From contig JBGCDS010000007.1 of NCBI GenBank assembly GCA_045105615.1, forward strand, positions 62,001 to 126,000: a stretch of DNA of 64,000 bases, given 5' to 3'. The first letter of the stretch is position 1; the number at the start of each line of letters is the position of its first letter. Both the position numbers and the translations under genes were made by a program. A model generated the notes under the pieces. That model searched no databases. It worked only from the letters and a program-made list of their open reading frames with translations, and was not told where the DNA came from. This document shows positions 9,123 to 18,111 of the stretch, piece after piece. The stretch is from UBA1858 sp045105615 (lineage in GTDB: Bacteria > Pseudomonadota > Gammaproteobacteria > UBA4575).

Positions 9123-9524
9123 ATGATTACTCTTTCAAAAGATTCATTTGTTCTAGACAAATTTGCTGTCTCTACATCAGCGCTTTGTGCCATCCATTGT
9201 CTTTTCCTACCTATAATAATAAGTGTATTCCCAGCTATTGGCTCAACAATTTTTGGACAAGAGTCTTTTCATATGTGGTTACTGATATGTGTAATACCAC
9301 TCAGCCTTGTCGCTTTGTCAATGGGATGTAAACAACATAAAAGTTGGTTGGTGGCTATTCTTGGTTTCATTGGAATTGGTATCTTAATATTTGCCGCGGT
9401 CTACGGACATGAATTACTTGGCCATGATGGAGAGCGTATAGCTACTCTAATTGGTGTTAGTGTCATTGCTCTTGGACACTTTCTTAATTATAAGTTTTGT
9501 CGGCATGTTAGTTGTGAACATTGA
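9123..9524 (+). CDS. MerC-family membrane protein, probably Zur-regulated
   Basis: A protein of 133 residues with four hydrophobic segments (about 15-38, 48-67, 72-95 and 103-125) and the MerC signature CAIHCLFLP at 22-30. A CRHVSCEH tail offers further metal ligands. MerC proteins were described as inner-membrane mercury carriers, but many family members lie outside mer operons. The perfect Zur-type operator over its promoter suggests a role under zinc starvation. The Shine-Dalgarno sequence is weak. Confidence 0.8.
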   Translation: MITLSKDSFVLDKFAVSTSALCAIHCLFLPIIISVFPAIGSTIFGQESFHMWLLICVIPLSLVALSMGCKQHKSWLVAILGFIGIGILIFAAVYGHELLGHDGERIATLIGVSVIALGHFLNYKFCRHVSCEH

Positions 9525-9540
9525 GTAATGATCATGTTCA

Positions 9541-9565
9541 AAAAAGCCCTCGGATGAGGGCTTTG
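9541..9565 (-). terminator. Rho-independent terminator of the DUF4242 gene
   Basis: A hairpin of AAAGCCCTC and GAGGGCTTT with loop GGAT, flanked on its left by an A-run that reads as a U-tract on minus-strand RNA. It ends transcription of the gene at 9642-9914 and may also slow read-through from the MerC gene, though the plus-strand U-tract is short. Confidence 0.8.
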
Positions 9566-9641
9566 GGTGTCGCTAGATTTTCGCTGTTACTTTTAAAGCC
9601 TAGGTCATCCCTGGTGTTGATGTGGGAATGACGATTCTAAT

Positions 9642-9914
9642 TTACTCTGAAGTAGTAGGGTCAATTACTGATTTAATTTCAGCAATGCTGTTTGCAGGAA
9701 AACCACCTTCTTGTGCGTGTTTACGAATTTCGTCTTCGTTTGGTGCGATGTATGTGCAGTAAACTTTATCTGCTGTGACAAAGCTTTCAACCCATTGAAT
9801 TTGTGGGCCCATGTTTTTAAGAATGCTACAAGACTTCTGTGAGATACCTTGTAGGTCTGCTGCAGTTAGGCTGCCTGCATCTGGAATTTCTCTTTCGATA
9901 ATGTACTTAGGCAT
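9642..9914 (-). CDS. DUF4242 small protein
   Basis: A protein of 90 residues beginning MPKYIIEREIPDAG, followed by a ferredoxin-like alpha-beta fold with WVESFVTADKVYC and an HAQEGGFPANSI segment. This matches the DUF4242 family, which includes the nickel-binding SCO4226 protein. The function is unknown; metal or small-molecule binding is likely. It is monocistronic, with a purine-rich GGAGG ribosome-binding site just upstream and a strong terminator downstream. Confidence 0.8.
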   Translation of the reverse strand: MPKYIIEREIPDAGSLTAADLQGISQKSCSILKNMGPQIQWVESFVTADKVYCTYIAPNEDEIRKHAQEGGFPANSIAEIKSVIDPTTSE

Positions 9915-10005
9915 GGTGGCCTCCTGTTTTAGTATGATATGGTTAATTCATGATGTTAATTATAACAACATAATTGTAAATTTCGTGTGTCTCTAGTCGA
10001 TCCTC

Positions 10006-10836
10006 TTAGCCGATCCAAATAAGGATCTCTCCTAAACCGCCCACTGAGGTGTCACCCATATATTTCTGAACGCGACGTCTCATGGAATGAAGCGATTTAA
10101 ATTCACTGTCGTGTGCTCTTAGTTGATGTAGTAGCAAAGTTAGATAGCCCAGGTTATGGCGACCACAGTTGGTAAATGTTGATGCCATGTCTTCAGGTAA
10201 TTCAGGTAACAATAGTGTACCTCTACGCATACCCATCCCGGCTTGTTTGCCTATTTTTCCGAGATTAGTGATAGTCCCAGCTATCATACGACTACCGCAG
10301 TAATCACCGATGTTGCCTGTGACCATAATGATGCCGCGGCGCATTAAGTCACCAGTAAAATTACCTGCGTTACCGTGAACTAATATAGTCCCGCCGGCGA
10401 TTCCTTTTTTATGACCGGGGAGTGCGCCACCTAAATAGTCTGCGCAGTTACCCTTGATCTCGATCATCCCTGCACGCATAGAGCATCCAGCAAAGTCTAG
10501 TGTGTTGCCGGTAATGATGACTTTGCCACCTGCTAGTTGAGCGCCGAGATAATGGCCGCAATCACCGTTGACTGTCAGCAGAGCATCTTTAGGTAATGCG
10601 TGACCGACATGATCTAGCTTAGGAGTGCAGCCTTCTAGCAGAGCAGTGTTGTTATTAAAGTTATCGGAGATATCAAATAACTCGCCGACTTCAATTTTTT
10701 TATTCCCAACAGGCAAGGTAAGTTTTTTTGCTTGGTCTGCTGAGTATGATTGTGTGATGGCTTCGCTTAACCAACGCATATCAATGCGTGCACTTGCTAG
10801 ACCATTAAAAGTGACAGTTGTATTAGTCATCGACAA
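10006..10836 (-). CDS. fhcC: Formyltransferase/hydrolase complex subunit C
   Basis: A protein of 276 residues with a right-handed beta-helix of repeated GNCGHYLGAQLAGG-like turns (about 85-215), the fold of formylmethanofuran dehydrogenase subunit C. It is a structural subunit of the Fhc complex, which hydrolyses formyl-methylofuran to formate in H4MPT-dependent formaldehyde oxidation. It is the last gene of fhcBADC and overlaps fhcD by 14 bp. Confidence 0.95.
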   Translation of the reverse strand: MSMTNTTVTFNGLASARIDMRWLSEAITQSYSADQAKKLTLPVGNKKIEVGELFDISDNFNNNTALLEGCTPKLDHVGHALPKDALLTVNGDCGHYLGAQLAGGKVIITGNTLDFAGCSMRAGMIEIKGNCADYLGGALPGHKKGIAGGTILVHGNAGNFTGDLMRRGIIMVTGNIGDYCGSRMIAGTITNLGKIGKQAGMGMRRGTLLLPELPEDMASTFTNCGRHNLGYLTLLLHQLRAHDSEFKSLHSMRRRVQKYMGDTSVGGLGEILIWIG

Positions 10837-11722
10837 TATCTCTTAAATGAAAATGGTGCTCACCAAGTTTACCGCCATAGTTTCCACCAGTAATTTTTTC
10901 AATGCCCTGTGATTTGCCTAAATCACAAACGGCTTCAATGCCACGTTTCATTGCAAGGCGAACATCTTCTGTGGTTAAGCCATCAATGACAATTTCCATT
11001 ACAGCTTCAATGTTATTCTCTAACTCATTGCCTGGTGTGCCTTTTAATGTCGGGCAGTAGTGATGGTTGGTTGATGCGCTCAAACCCTTGTATTTGGAAC
11101 CCACCTTGGAACCAGAGCGAACACCACCACCTGGGAAGGGTAAAATGATATTAGGCAGCATGCTTATAGAATCAATAGCAGCTTCACAAGCTAGTAGTAC
11201 CTGTGAAACAGTTCTGGCAAAAATCAAAATGTTTCCACCGCCTATGGCTTTTTGTACGCCTGCCATTTCTTCACATACAAATTCGCCATCCATCACGGGA
11301 ATACGCCAATAGCGTCTATCATCAATCAGTTTTGAATTTTGATAGCCATCACCAAAGAAACGTAAGTTCTTGCCTAATGCAATTTGATCCTCACTGTCCA
11401 TGCCGGAAAATATGGCAGTGGTAGGGCAGGTTAGTACGCATTGGCCAACACGTGCTTCTAGTTGTTTCTGTAATGTTTTTCTATCAGTAGAGAACAATAG
11501 TACTGACATACCTGGGCGACCGTCTGGAGTCTCATGGTTGCCCATAACGCGCTCTATGCCAGCTTCTACTCTGCAACCAATCACTGAGGTGGCAAAGCCA
11601 GTCATTGTTTCTGCTGCATGACGTGCCCATTTATAATTTATTGCGGTGATAATGACTCGTGTTGCACGCATGGAGAATGCTTCGGAGAAAGTATCATCAA
11701 TTAAAACGCCGTTAATATTCAT
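10823..11722 (-). CDS. fhcD: Formylmethanofuran:tetrahydromethanopterin N-formyltransferase
   Basis: A protein of 299 residues with N-terminus MNINGVLIDDTFSEAFSMRATR and C-terminus GGNYGGKLGEHHFHLRD, both typical of Ftr/FhcD. It moves the formyl group between H4MPT and methylofuran inside the cytosolic Fhc complex. The length matches the family. It lies between fhcA (4-bp gap) and fhcC (14-bp overlap) in the four-gene operon. Confidence 0.97.
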   Translation of the reverse strand: MNINGVLIDDTFSEAFSMRATRVIITAINYKWARHAAETMTGFATSVIGCRVEAGIERVMGNHETPDGRPGMSVLLFSTDRKTLQKQLEARVGQCVLTCPTTAIFSGMDSEDQIALGKNLRFFGDGYQNSKLIDDRRYWRIPVMDGEFVCEEMAGVQKAIGGGNILIFARTVSQVLLACEAAIDSISMLPNIILPFPGGGVRSGSKVGSKYKGLSASTNHHYCPTLKGTPGNELENNIEAVMEIVIDGLTTEDVRLAMKRGIEAVCDLGKSQGIEKITGGNYGGKLGEHHFHLRDIVDD

Positions 11723-11726
11723 GATT

Positions 11727-13385
11727 TTATTTTGGTGTACATGGATGAACTTCTACTTCGCTACCTATGCATTCAATCATTTCATCGGTTGAAATTTTGA
11801 AGTTTGGTAATGTAATAGTTTGGTAGTCATCAAAATATTTACTGAGTGATTTTTCCACGCCCATGTCATATTCAGGTTTAACCACATGGGTGACACCCTT
11901 CACAACTTCGATCACTTCGCCGTCTCTGACAATTAATGTACCGTTTTTGAAAACTAATGTTGGTTTGGCAAACATTTGTTCAACATCATCTTGCTTGCGG
12001 TACACGGTAATGTTTGCACTTGCGCCGTCACCTAAATGACCTTGACTGGTTAAGCCTAAGATTTTTGCCGGTGCTGCACGAGTCATGATAGCAATCTCGT
12101 ATAGGCTATATTCTCTGTCCATAGATGCCAGGTTAGACATTTTTTGTGCATCTTCATGAATAATGTTAAACGCATCATTACGGAATGAGCGATTCATTAG
12201 TAGCTTGATTAAGTGTGGGTAACTTGTGAAAGGTGCGCCATTAGGGTGGTCTGTAGTTAAGAATACTCGCCATGGGTCATTTACTTGTAAAAATATCTCT
12301 AAGCCAATAGCCCATTGTAGTGCGTTAACAAAACTTTTATCCCGATACTTAAATGGAATCACCCCGCAACCCATTTCGCATTCGATGTCCATCACTGTCC
12401 ATTTTTTCGGATGCGCATGTTCATGGCCAAAGTACTGCATCATGGTGTCGCCAGACGTTGTAATCGTTTGACCAAACATTATTTGCCCAACATCTGCAGT
12501 TACATTAGGTGTACTGTTAATTGCTTCTGCAATTTCACAAGCGGCCGAAGAGAATTTGTAATCACCTTCAGTGCCGTAACTATGAAATTGAATATGAGTT
12601 AAGTGAATTGGCAAACCATCCGCTGCGGCCATGGTAGCTATGGTGGATTTAAAGTTGCCTGGAATGCCTAAGTTACTTGCATGTACATGTAATGGGTGTG
12701 TGACACCTAATTCATGCACGGCGCGACTTAACTTGGTAATGATTTCTCTAGGAGTTATGCCTGCCGGGCCGTTTTCATCAACATCTAGTCGACGTTGATT
12801 GTATTTGAATGCATGTACGCCGCCAGCGTTAACTACTTTAATACCTATGCATTGGCTAGCATCTAGTATCCATGCCACATAATCATTGATTGCAGATTGG
12901 CTGACATTTTTTTGTAGCATGCTAAGCAAGAAGTCATCATTGCCTAATAATACATAGCCACCTTTATCTACCATGGGTGTGTCTGCCATTTCCATATGAG
13001 CTTGGCGTGCATTAACAGGAAGTACAGCAGGCTCAAAGCAAGCGGTGTAACCCATTTCTGCATAGCGGTAGCCGGTAGAGAAGCTGGAGGGGACAATATG
13101 ACCGTTTCCAGAACGGCATACATGTGTTCCATGATGAGGGTGTGCGTGTTCGTCTTCTAACATCATGGTGCGAGCAATATTTACTTTGCCACCACCTATG
13201 TGTGTATGTAAATCGATGGCACCTGCCATCACAATGCAACCACTTAAGTCATGTGTTTCTGTTATTTTTTCATTGTCAGGTAATTCGTGAGTGACTTTGC
13301 CATCAACAATGTATAGATCTTGCTTCTTACCATCGACTTGATGTGCAGGATCATAAATTTCACCACCTGTGAGTTTAATTGCCAT
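11727..13385 (-). CDS. fhcA: Formyltransferase/hydrolase complex subunit A (amidohydrolase)
   Basis: A protein of 552 residues in the amidohydrolase superfamily. Visible metal-site motifs are DLHTHIGGG (about 58-66), the Lys of IGIKVVNAGG, HVHASNLG, LTHIQFHSYG and TTDHPNGAPF. This subunit hydrolyses the formyl-methylofuran amide to formate. It shares homology with the archaeal FwdA/FmdA subunits. It sits 8 bp downstream of fhcB. Confidence 0.97.
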   Translation of the reverse strand: MAIKLTGGEIYDPAHQVDGKKQDLYIVDGKVTHELPDNEKITETHDLSGCIVMAGAIDLHTHIGGGKVNIARTMMLEDEHAHPHHGTHVCRSGNGHIVPSSFSTGYRYAEMGYTACFEPAVLPVNARQAHMEMADTPMVDKGGYVLLGNDDFLLSMLQKNVSQSAINDYVAWILDASQCIGIKVVNAGGVHAFKYNQRRLDVDENGPAGITPREIITKLSRAVHELGVTHPLHVHASNLGIPGNFKSTIATMAAADGLPIHLTHIQFHSYGTEGDYKFSSAACEIAEAINSTPNVTADVGQIMFGQTITTSGDTMMQYFGHEHAHPKKWTVMDIECEMGCGVIPFKYRDKSFVNALQWAIGLEIFLQVNDPWRVFLTTDHPNGAPFTSYPHLIKLLMNRSFRNDAFNIIHEDAQKMSNLASMDREYSLYEIAIMTRAAPAKILGLTSQGHLGDGASANITVYRKQDDVEQMFAKPTLVFKNGTLIVRDGEVIEVVKGVTHVVKPEYDMGVEKSLSKYFDDYQTITLPNFKISTDEMIECIGSEVEVHPCTPK

Positions 13386-13393
13386 AGTTCCCT

Positions 13394-14656
13394 CTAGAGC
13401 ATCTCGCTAATTGTATTCAATACGTCACTCGCAACGGGCAAGCTATTGCTACGAATTTTTTGTAGCGGCAATGTTGCCACACTATCTGTTCTGCATGCGA
13501 GTCCGCGAGCATCGATTCCAGGTACGCCGACAGGAATAAATACTGCTGTTTTTTCTGACACTTTCATGTTGGGATGTCCAAGTACAATCGTTGGGATATC
13601 AGTTTCGGGTGGAATATCGTCGGCACTGTAAGTAGATAACCAGACTAATGAATCTGCCTCGTTATTTTCTAGCATTGTGCTGCCGTTATATAACACCGGG
13701 TCATGTATGGGTGTACCGCTCATGAAAGCGACAGGTAAGGGGACGCCTGTTTGCCATGTGACTACTTGGCTCGCGGTTATCTCGCCCTTTGAACCGCCTA
13801 GAGGTAATCCAACACAGCGAATTTCTTTCATTAATGTTTTTATTGAAAGTGTAATTGTCTGTACGGTTTGTTCAGCTGTATCTGTGTCGAGTAATCCGGT
13901 ATTCCAAATAATACTTGTGTACTGACTATCTAAGATTTTTTTGTAAATACCATTGAGTGTTGTTGTCGTTGCACATTCTTGTTCCATTTCTTTATCAGGA
14001 GACTGAATGATGCTTTGTAACGTTTGAATAATTGCTTCAAGACTTGGTGCGTCTAAGCGTAAATAATTAATATTAGTTTGGTCAAGAGATTTACTAGCAT
14101 CTTGTTGCGCTTGCGAATCAATAATAGTGATTGTTTTGTTGGTAGTATTTTCTGTACCCAAACTTTTTTGTGGAGATAAAATTCTGTCGAGTAAGCGTGG
14201 GAAACTGTCGAGGACTTCTGCGCCAAAAATAATCACATGGTCAGCACGATTACGTACTTCTGCTAATGTGGTCTTAACTTTCCCCATTCTTTGTAGCACT
14301 GCAATATTAGCGCGTATGTATTTTCCATTAGCGTGATCAATCACACCACCAACTTTCTCGGTCAAGGCGACAGCTTCTCGACATGCTTGAACATCTGCGA
14401 TTAGACCATTCACGAGTGGTTGAGAAGAAGATTGAAGAATTTCTGCTGCTTTATTGATTGCTTCCTCTAGAGAAGCATTTTTACCATCAATTTTTGCTGA
14501 AGGCGGGTTAGCGCTATCGAAAGAAGCGTCGGTAAAGCCTCTAGTGCATTGTGGATGATCAACATTGAGCGGCTTTAATGATGACTCGTTAACCTCGATG
14601 GTTAAGTCATCACAAAGTATCCCACAATGTGGGCAAGTGACATGTTCAAACTGCAT
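13394..14656 (-). CDS. fhcB: Formyltransferase/hydrolase complex subunit B
   Basis: A protein of 420 residues. The N-terminus carries CPHCGILCDD (about 8-17), as in FwdB-type proteins, followed by a molybdopterin-oxidoreductase-like fold. Bacterial FhcB is known to lack the metal-pterin redox chemistry of the archaeal enzyme and to act as scaffold; I see no iron-sulfur cysteine cluster here beyond the N-terminal group. It is the first gene of the fhcBADC operon, with its promoter in the region divergent from mptG. Confidence 0.93.
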   Translation of the reverse strand: MQFEHVTCPHCGILCDDLTIEVNESSLKPLNVDHPQCTRGFTDASFDSANPPSAKIDGKNASLEEAINKAAEILQSSSQPLVNGLIADVQACREAVALTEKVGGVIDHANGKYIRANIAVLQRMGKVKTTLAEVRNRADHVIIFGAEVLDSFPRLLDRILSPQKSLGTENTTNKTITIIDSQAQQDASKSLDQTNINYLRLDAPSLEAIIQTLQSIIQSPDKEMEQECATTTTLNGIYKKILDSQYTSIIWNTGLLDTDTAEQTVQTITLSIKTLMKEIRCVGLPLGGSKGEITASQVVTWQTGVPLPVAFMSGTPIHDPVLYNGSTMLENNEADSLVWLSTYSADDIPPETDIPTIVLGHPNMKVSEKTAVFIPVGVPGIDARGLACRTDSVATLPLQKIRSNSLPVASDVLNTISEML

Positions 14657-14919
14657 TAGTCTATTTTTAGTGGTCTTTGTTGGTTATTTTTTAGAATGGC
14701 GATTAAATCGACAATCAACGATTTTGGTAACGATCTTATGATACGGATATATTGTCTTAGTTTATTACGCTTTCCACTAGTTTGGACACTGTAGTTCAGT
14801 ATAAAATAATGCTCCTGCGATAGCAGGGGAATTTACTAAGAATTTTACTCACTGGCCGATGAATTATTGCTCAGTGATGAGCTAGTAATATACGATGAAT
14901 AAGCAACCATAGAATATTG
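14657..14919. promoter_or_regulatory. Divergent fhc / mptG control region
   Basis: These 263 bp separate the fhcBADC operon from mptG and must carry both promoters. A short GC hairpin, CCTGC and GCAGG around GATA, lies at about 14813-14827 and could act in the mptG leader. No operator for a known regulator was recognised. Confidence 0.4.
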
Positions 14920-15960
14920 ATGTTATACCACAAAAATCAAAATGTTACCGTAAGAACCCCTGCTAGATTACATCTCGGATTTGTTGATCTTGGCGGTGCG
15001 TTAGGGCGTAAATTTATTAGCGCCGGTGTAACTATTGACGGTTTTAGTACAGAGCTCACTGTCACAACCAGTAAAAAATTTGAAGCTACAGGGCCACGCA
15101 GTGAACGTGCATTGGATTTTGCGCGAGAATTGTTTGAAAAATGGAATCTGGATGGTGGTTGTTCAATTAATGTTCATCAGTCTATCCCTGAACATTCCGG
15201 CTTAGGTTCTGGCACGCAGTTAGCTTTATGCGTTGGTAGCTGTATCGCTAAACTTTGGAATATTGATGTTGATACTGTTGGCATTGCTCAAGAATTAGGC
15301 AGAGGCGCGCGTTCTGGAATTGGAGTAGCAGCTTTTGTGCAGGGTGGAATGATTGTTGATGGGGGAAGAGGGAGTAATACAAGAGTACCTCCCACGGTTG
15401 CCCGACATCCATTTCCAGAAGCATGGCGAATACTTATTATTGAAGATAGTAGTGATTTAGGCTTGCACGGTGCGCCAGAATCAGATGCATTTTCGACCTT
15501 GCCTCGATTCTCGGATAACTGTGCTGGCTTTCTATCCAGGCAGGTATTGGCGAGAATTCTGCCTGGCGTGATTGAAAATAATATTCAAGAATTTGGTATG
15601 GGTATACGTGAAATTCAACAAAGAGTGGGAGATTACTTTGCACCTGCACAGGGTGGACGATACACCAGTGCTGCAGTAGCAGAAGTAATAGAGTATTTAA
15701 TTAGTAAAAATATTCCTGGTGTGGGGCAGAGTTCTTGGGGGCCTACTGGTTTTGCCTTCTTTGATAGTGATGTTGCGGCACATTCGATGCTTAGAGAACT
15801 ACAAAGTGAGTTTACACAGCTGCCTCAACTTGGGTATAAAGTCGTTCAGGGCAATAATGAAGGTGCGGTGATGACGCTAGCTGATAATAAGGTCGACAAC
15901 AATGGTCAAAGTCAGAATAATCCAGCGGCTGAACATGACTCTGATCAGAGTACGGGTTAA
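14920..15960 (+). CDS. mptG: Beta-ribofuranosylaminobenzene 5'-phosphate synthase
   Basis: A protein of about 346 residues of the GHMP-kinase fold. RTPARLHLGFVDLGG near the N-terminus and IPEHSGLGSGTQLAL around 85-100 are the family blocks. It joins p-aminobenzoate and PRPP with decarboxylation, the first committed step of H4MPT synthesis. The longest frame begins at a TTG at 14917; the ATG at 14920 is the better start. The C-terminal 25 residues are polar (Asn, Gln, Asp rich) and look like an unstructured tail. pabB in the same cluster would provide its substrate. Confidence 0.95.
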   Translation: MLYHKNQNVTVRTPARLHLGFVDLGGALGRKFISAGVTIDGFSTELTVTTSKKFEATGPRSERALDFARELFEKWNLDGGCSINVHQSIPEHSGLGSGTQLALCVGSCIAKLWNIDVDTVGIAQELGRGARSGIGVAAFVQGGMIVDGGRGSNTRVPPTVARHPFPEAWRILIIEDSSDLGLHGAPESDAFSTLPRFSDNCAGFLSRQVLARILPGVIENNIQEFGMGIREIQQRVGDYFAPAQGGRYTSAAVAEVIEYLISKNIPGVGQSSWGPTGFAFFDSDVAAHSMLRELQSEFTQLPQLGYKVVQGNNEGAVMTLADNKVDNNGQSQNNPAAEHDSDQSTG

Positions 15961-15992
15961 ACGCATTAATTAAATAAGATTTAGCTAAGATC

Positions 15993-16028
15993 CTTCATTT
16001 GCATAATATTGCTGATGAAGCTTTTTTA
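15993..16028 (+). terminator. Possible attenuator/terminator between mptG and mtdB
   Basis: CTTCAT and ATGAAG pair across a 16-base loop and are followed by CTTTTTTATT. The stem is short, so partial termination at most is expected. If active it would uncouple mtdB from mptG. Confidence 0.35.
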
Positions 16029-16063
16029 TTACATTGGGATACAACTTTAGAGAGATAGAAGAC

Positions 16064-16969
16064 ATGGAAAAGCCATACATTTTACATATGATCACCGCCG
16101 CGAAGAACCTAAGTCCATTCGACGTAAACATGGCCATTGATGCGGGATGGTCGAACTGTATCCCTTATATATCAGTAGAAAACGATGAAGTTCAGGCGTT
16201 GGTTCAAGATGCAATTTTTTCGCGTGGGCCAAGTGGCGTAAAGAGAACAGGTATTTTCTTCGGTGGACGCGATATGCATGACGCCATGGAAATGATGAAA
16301 ATCTGTGAAAAATCTATGGTGCCGCCATTTGAAGTGTCAGCATTTGCTGATCCAAGTGGTGCATTTACTACTGCTGCGGGTATGTTGGCTGCCGTTGAAA
16401 AAGCGCTACAAGATAAGTTTGATACAGACTTAAAAGGTAAAAATGTCGCAGCGCTTGGTGGAACAGGCCCTGTGGGAATGGCAGGTGCAGTAATCGCAGC
16501 AAAAGCTGGTGCGAATGTGACTATCTTTGGCCGCCAAAAAGATAAATCACAGCGTATTGCTGGTATTTGTAATGCTGAATATGGTTCAGATGAAACCGAT
16601 ATTAAAGGTGAAGCGATTGGTGAGCTTGATTCAATTATTGCCGATGTCGATGTGATTTTAGCCACTGCTTCAGCTGGTATTGAAGTGATGAGCAGAGATC
16701 AAGTGTTAAAAGCCGCTAACTTGAAGGTAGCCGCGGATGTAAATGCTGTACCACCTTCAGGTATCGCAGGTTTAGGTGTGATGGATAATGCAGCACCTAT
16801 TGATGATTCTCCAAGCGGTGCAGTGGGTATTGGCGCGTTAGCGATTGGTAACGTTAAATACCAAACTCAGAACATGTTACTTAAGCAAATGTGTGAGACA
16901 GATAAGCCAATTTATCTACACTTTGAGCATGCGTTCGAAGTTGCTCGCGAATACGTCAATAAAAAGTAA
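16064..16969 (+). CDS. mtdB: NAD(P)-dependent methylene-tetrahydromethanopterin dehydrogenase
   Basis: A protein of 301 residues. MEKPYILHMITAAKNLSPFDVN at the N-terminus and the Rossmann motif GGTGPVGMAG (about 130-139) are characteristic of MtdB. It oxidises methylene-H4MPT to methenyl-H4MPT with NAD(P)+. An in-frame ATG at 16034 exists, but the ATG at 16064 is chosen because an AGAGAG ribosome-binding stretch precedes it and the family begins at this point. Confidence 0.95.
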   Translation: MEKPYILHMITAAKNLSPFDVNMAIDAGWSNCIPYISVENDEVQALVQDAIFSRGPSGVKRTGIFFGGRDMHDAMEMMKICEKSMVPPFEVSAFADPSGAFTTAAGMLAAVEKALQDKFDTDLKGKNVAALGGTGPVGMAGAVIAAKAGANVTIFGRQKDKSQRIAGICNAEYGSDETDIKGEAIGELDSIIADVDVILATASAGIEVMSRDQVLKAANLKVAADVNAVPPSGIAGLGVMDNAAPIDDSPSGAVGIGALAIGNVKYQTQNMLLKQMCETDKPIYLHFEHAFEVAREYVNKK

Positions 16970-18089
16970 CTATTTAATTATAATCTCCCACTCGGCGCGG
17001 GCTCTTTCTGAGTCTGCGTCTCGAGCGGGTTGGAATGTCATCAGTGTTGATGGCTTCGCTGATACTGACACGCTTGAATCTTGTTCAGAGTGCTGGTGTT
17101 TGCCGCTCAATGCTGGCGAATTTGTCAGGAGTCAGCTTGAGACATGTCTCACTAAACTAAAGCAACGTTATCCGCAGGCAAAAGTGATTCTTGGGGCGGG
17201 AGTGGAAAATTTAGCGTCCAATATTGAACAGTTCCCAAGCTGGCAACTATGCGCAAATAGTTCAAAAACGACCAGTCAACTCAAAGATCCCCATATATTC
17301 TTCGAGGCGTTACGTAAGCTTCAGGTTGAGTATCCATCTGTTCAGTATGGAACAACAAAACCTGAGTCAGGTAACTGGTTATATAAGTTAAGCGATAGCT
17401 GCGGTGGCATGGGTGTGAGTCGAGAGTATATTGATAACCCTCAGGGTTATTGGCAGCAAAAGATACCTGGTGTTGCTGTCTCAGCATTGTGTATTTCAGA
17501 TGGGCAAGACGTGTTCTGTTTAGGGGTGAATCAACAGTATTCGATATCTAGTTTTGGTGCTTATCCCTATGTCTATCTAGGGGCTTTGGCAAACGCCGAG
17601 ATAAGCCCAGTGATTAAAGAGAAAACAGCAACTTATACAGATAAGATAATAAATCACTTTAAATTAAAAGGTGTTTTTAGTGTCGACATGGTACTGGTTG
17701 ATCAGAGAGAGCAGCAGGGGCTTTATGTGCTTGAGGTTAACCCAAGAATTTCCGCTAGTTTCGAGCTATATGAGCGCATTAATCCTGGTCTAAATTTGGT
17801 TGACGCACACATCAGAGTGTGTGAGGGTGAGCGCCTTTCTGAAATTCAATTGAGCAATTCTCAAAGTGCGTATCTCATTGTATATGCTAAAAATGATTGT
17901 CTGATTTCAGATCAGTTGGTTTGGCCGCCATGGGTTAAAGATAAGCCTGAAGGGTTACGCCAAATCTCACAGCATGAACCAATCTGTAGTGTATATGCGG
18001 ATGCAGGAGAGACAGATGATTCTTTGTATTTGTTGCTTCAACGACGTGCAGATGAAGTGATAAGCCTTATAAATCAACAATTTATTTAA
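16929..18089 (+). CDS. ATP-grasp ligase-like protein of the H4MPT cluster
   Basis: About 386 residues with an ATP-grasp fold. The ATP-binding stretch YKLSDSCGGMGVSREY lies in the middle, and LEVNPRISASFELYER near residue 280 supplies the metal-binding Glu and Asn. The start is uncertain: the frame continues upstream into mtdB, and the ATG at 16929 (41-bp overlap) or TTG at 16941 are the closest plausible starts before the conserved YLIIISHSARALSESA segment. ATP-grasp proteins of this type accompany H4MPT genes in methylotrophs. The substrate is unknown; amide-bond formation to glutamate or tyramine is a reasonable guess. Confidence 0.75.
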   Translation: MRSKLLANTSIKSNYLIIISHSARALSESASRAGWNVISVDGFADTDTLESCSECWCLPLNAGEFVRSQLETCLTKLKQRYPQAKVILGAGVENLASNIEQFPSWQLCANSSKTTSQLKDPHIFFEALRKLQVEYPSVQYGTTKPESGNWLYKLSDSCGGMGVSREYIDNPQGYWQQKIPGVAVSALCISDGQDVFCLGVNQQYSISSFGAYPYVYLGALANAEISPVIKEKTATYTDKIINHFKLKGVFSVDMVLVDQREQQGLYVLEVNPRISASFELYERINPGLNLVDAHIRVCEGERLSEIQLSNSQSAYLIVYAKNDCLISDQLVWPPWVKDKPEGLRQISQHEPICSVYADAGETDDSLYLLLQRRADEVISLINQQFI

Positions 18090-18111
18090 CCAATCTAGAA
18101 AAATATTACGT

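Noticed and set aside
9600..9635. Copy of a GTCATTCCC-type dispersed repeat (another possible copy near 51160-51175)
   Set aside because: Both are degenerate and share too little sequence with each other to call a repeat family by eye.
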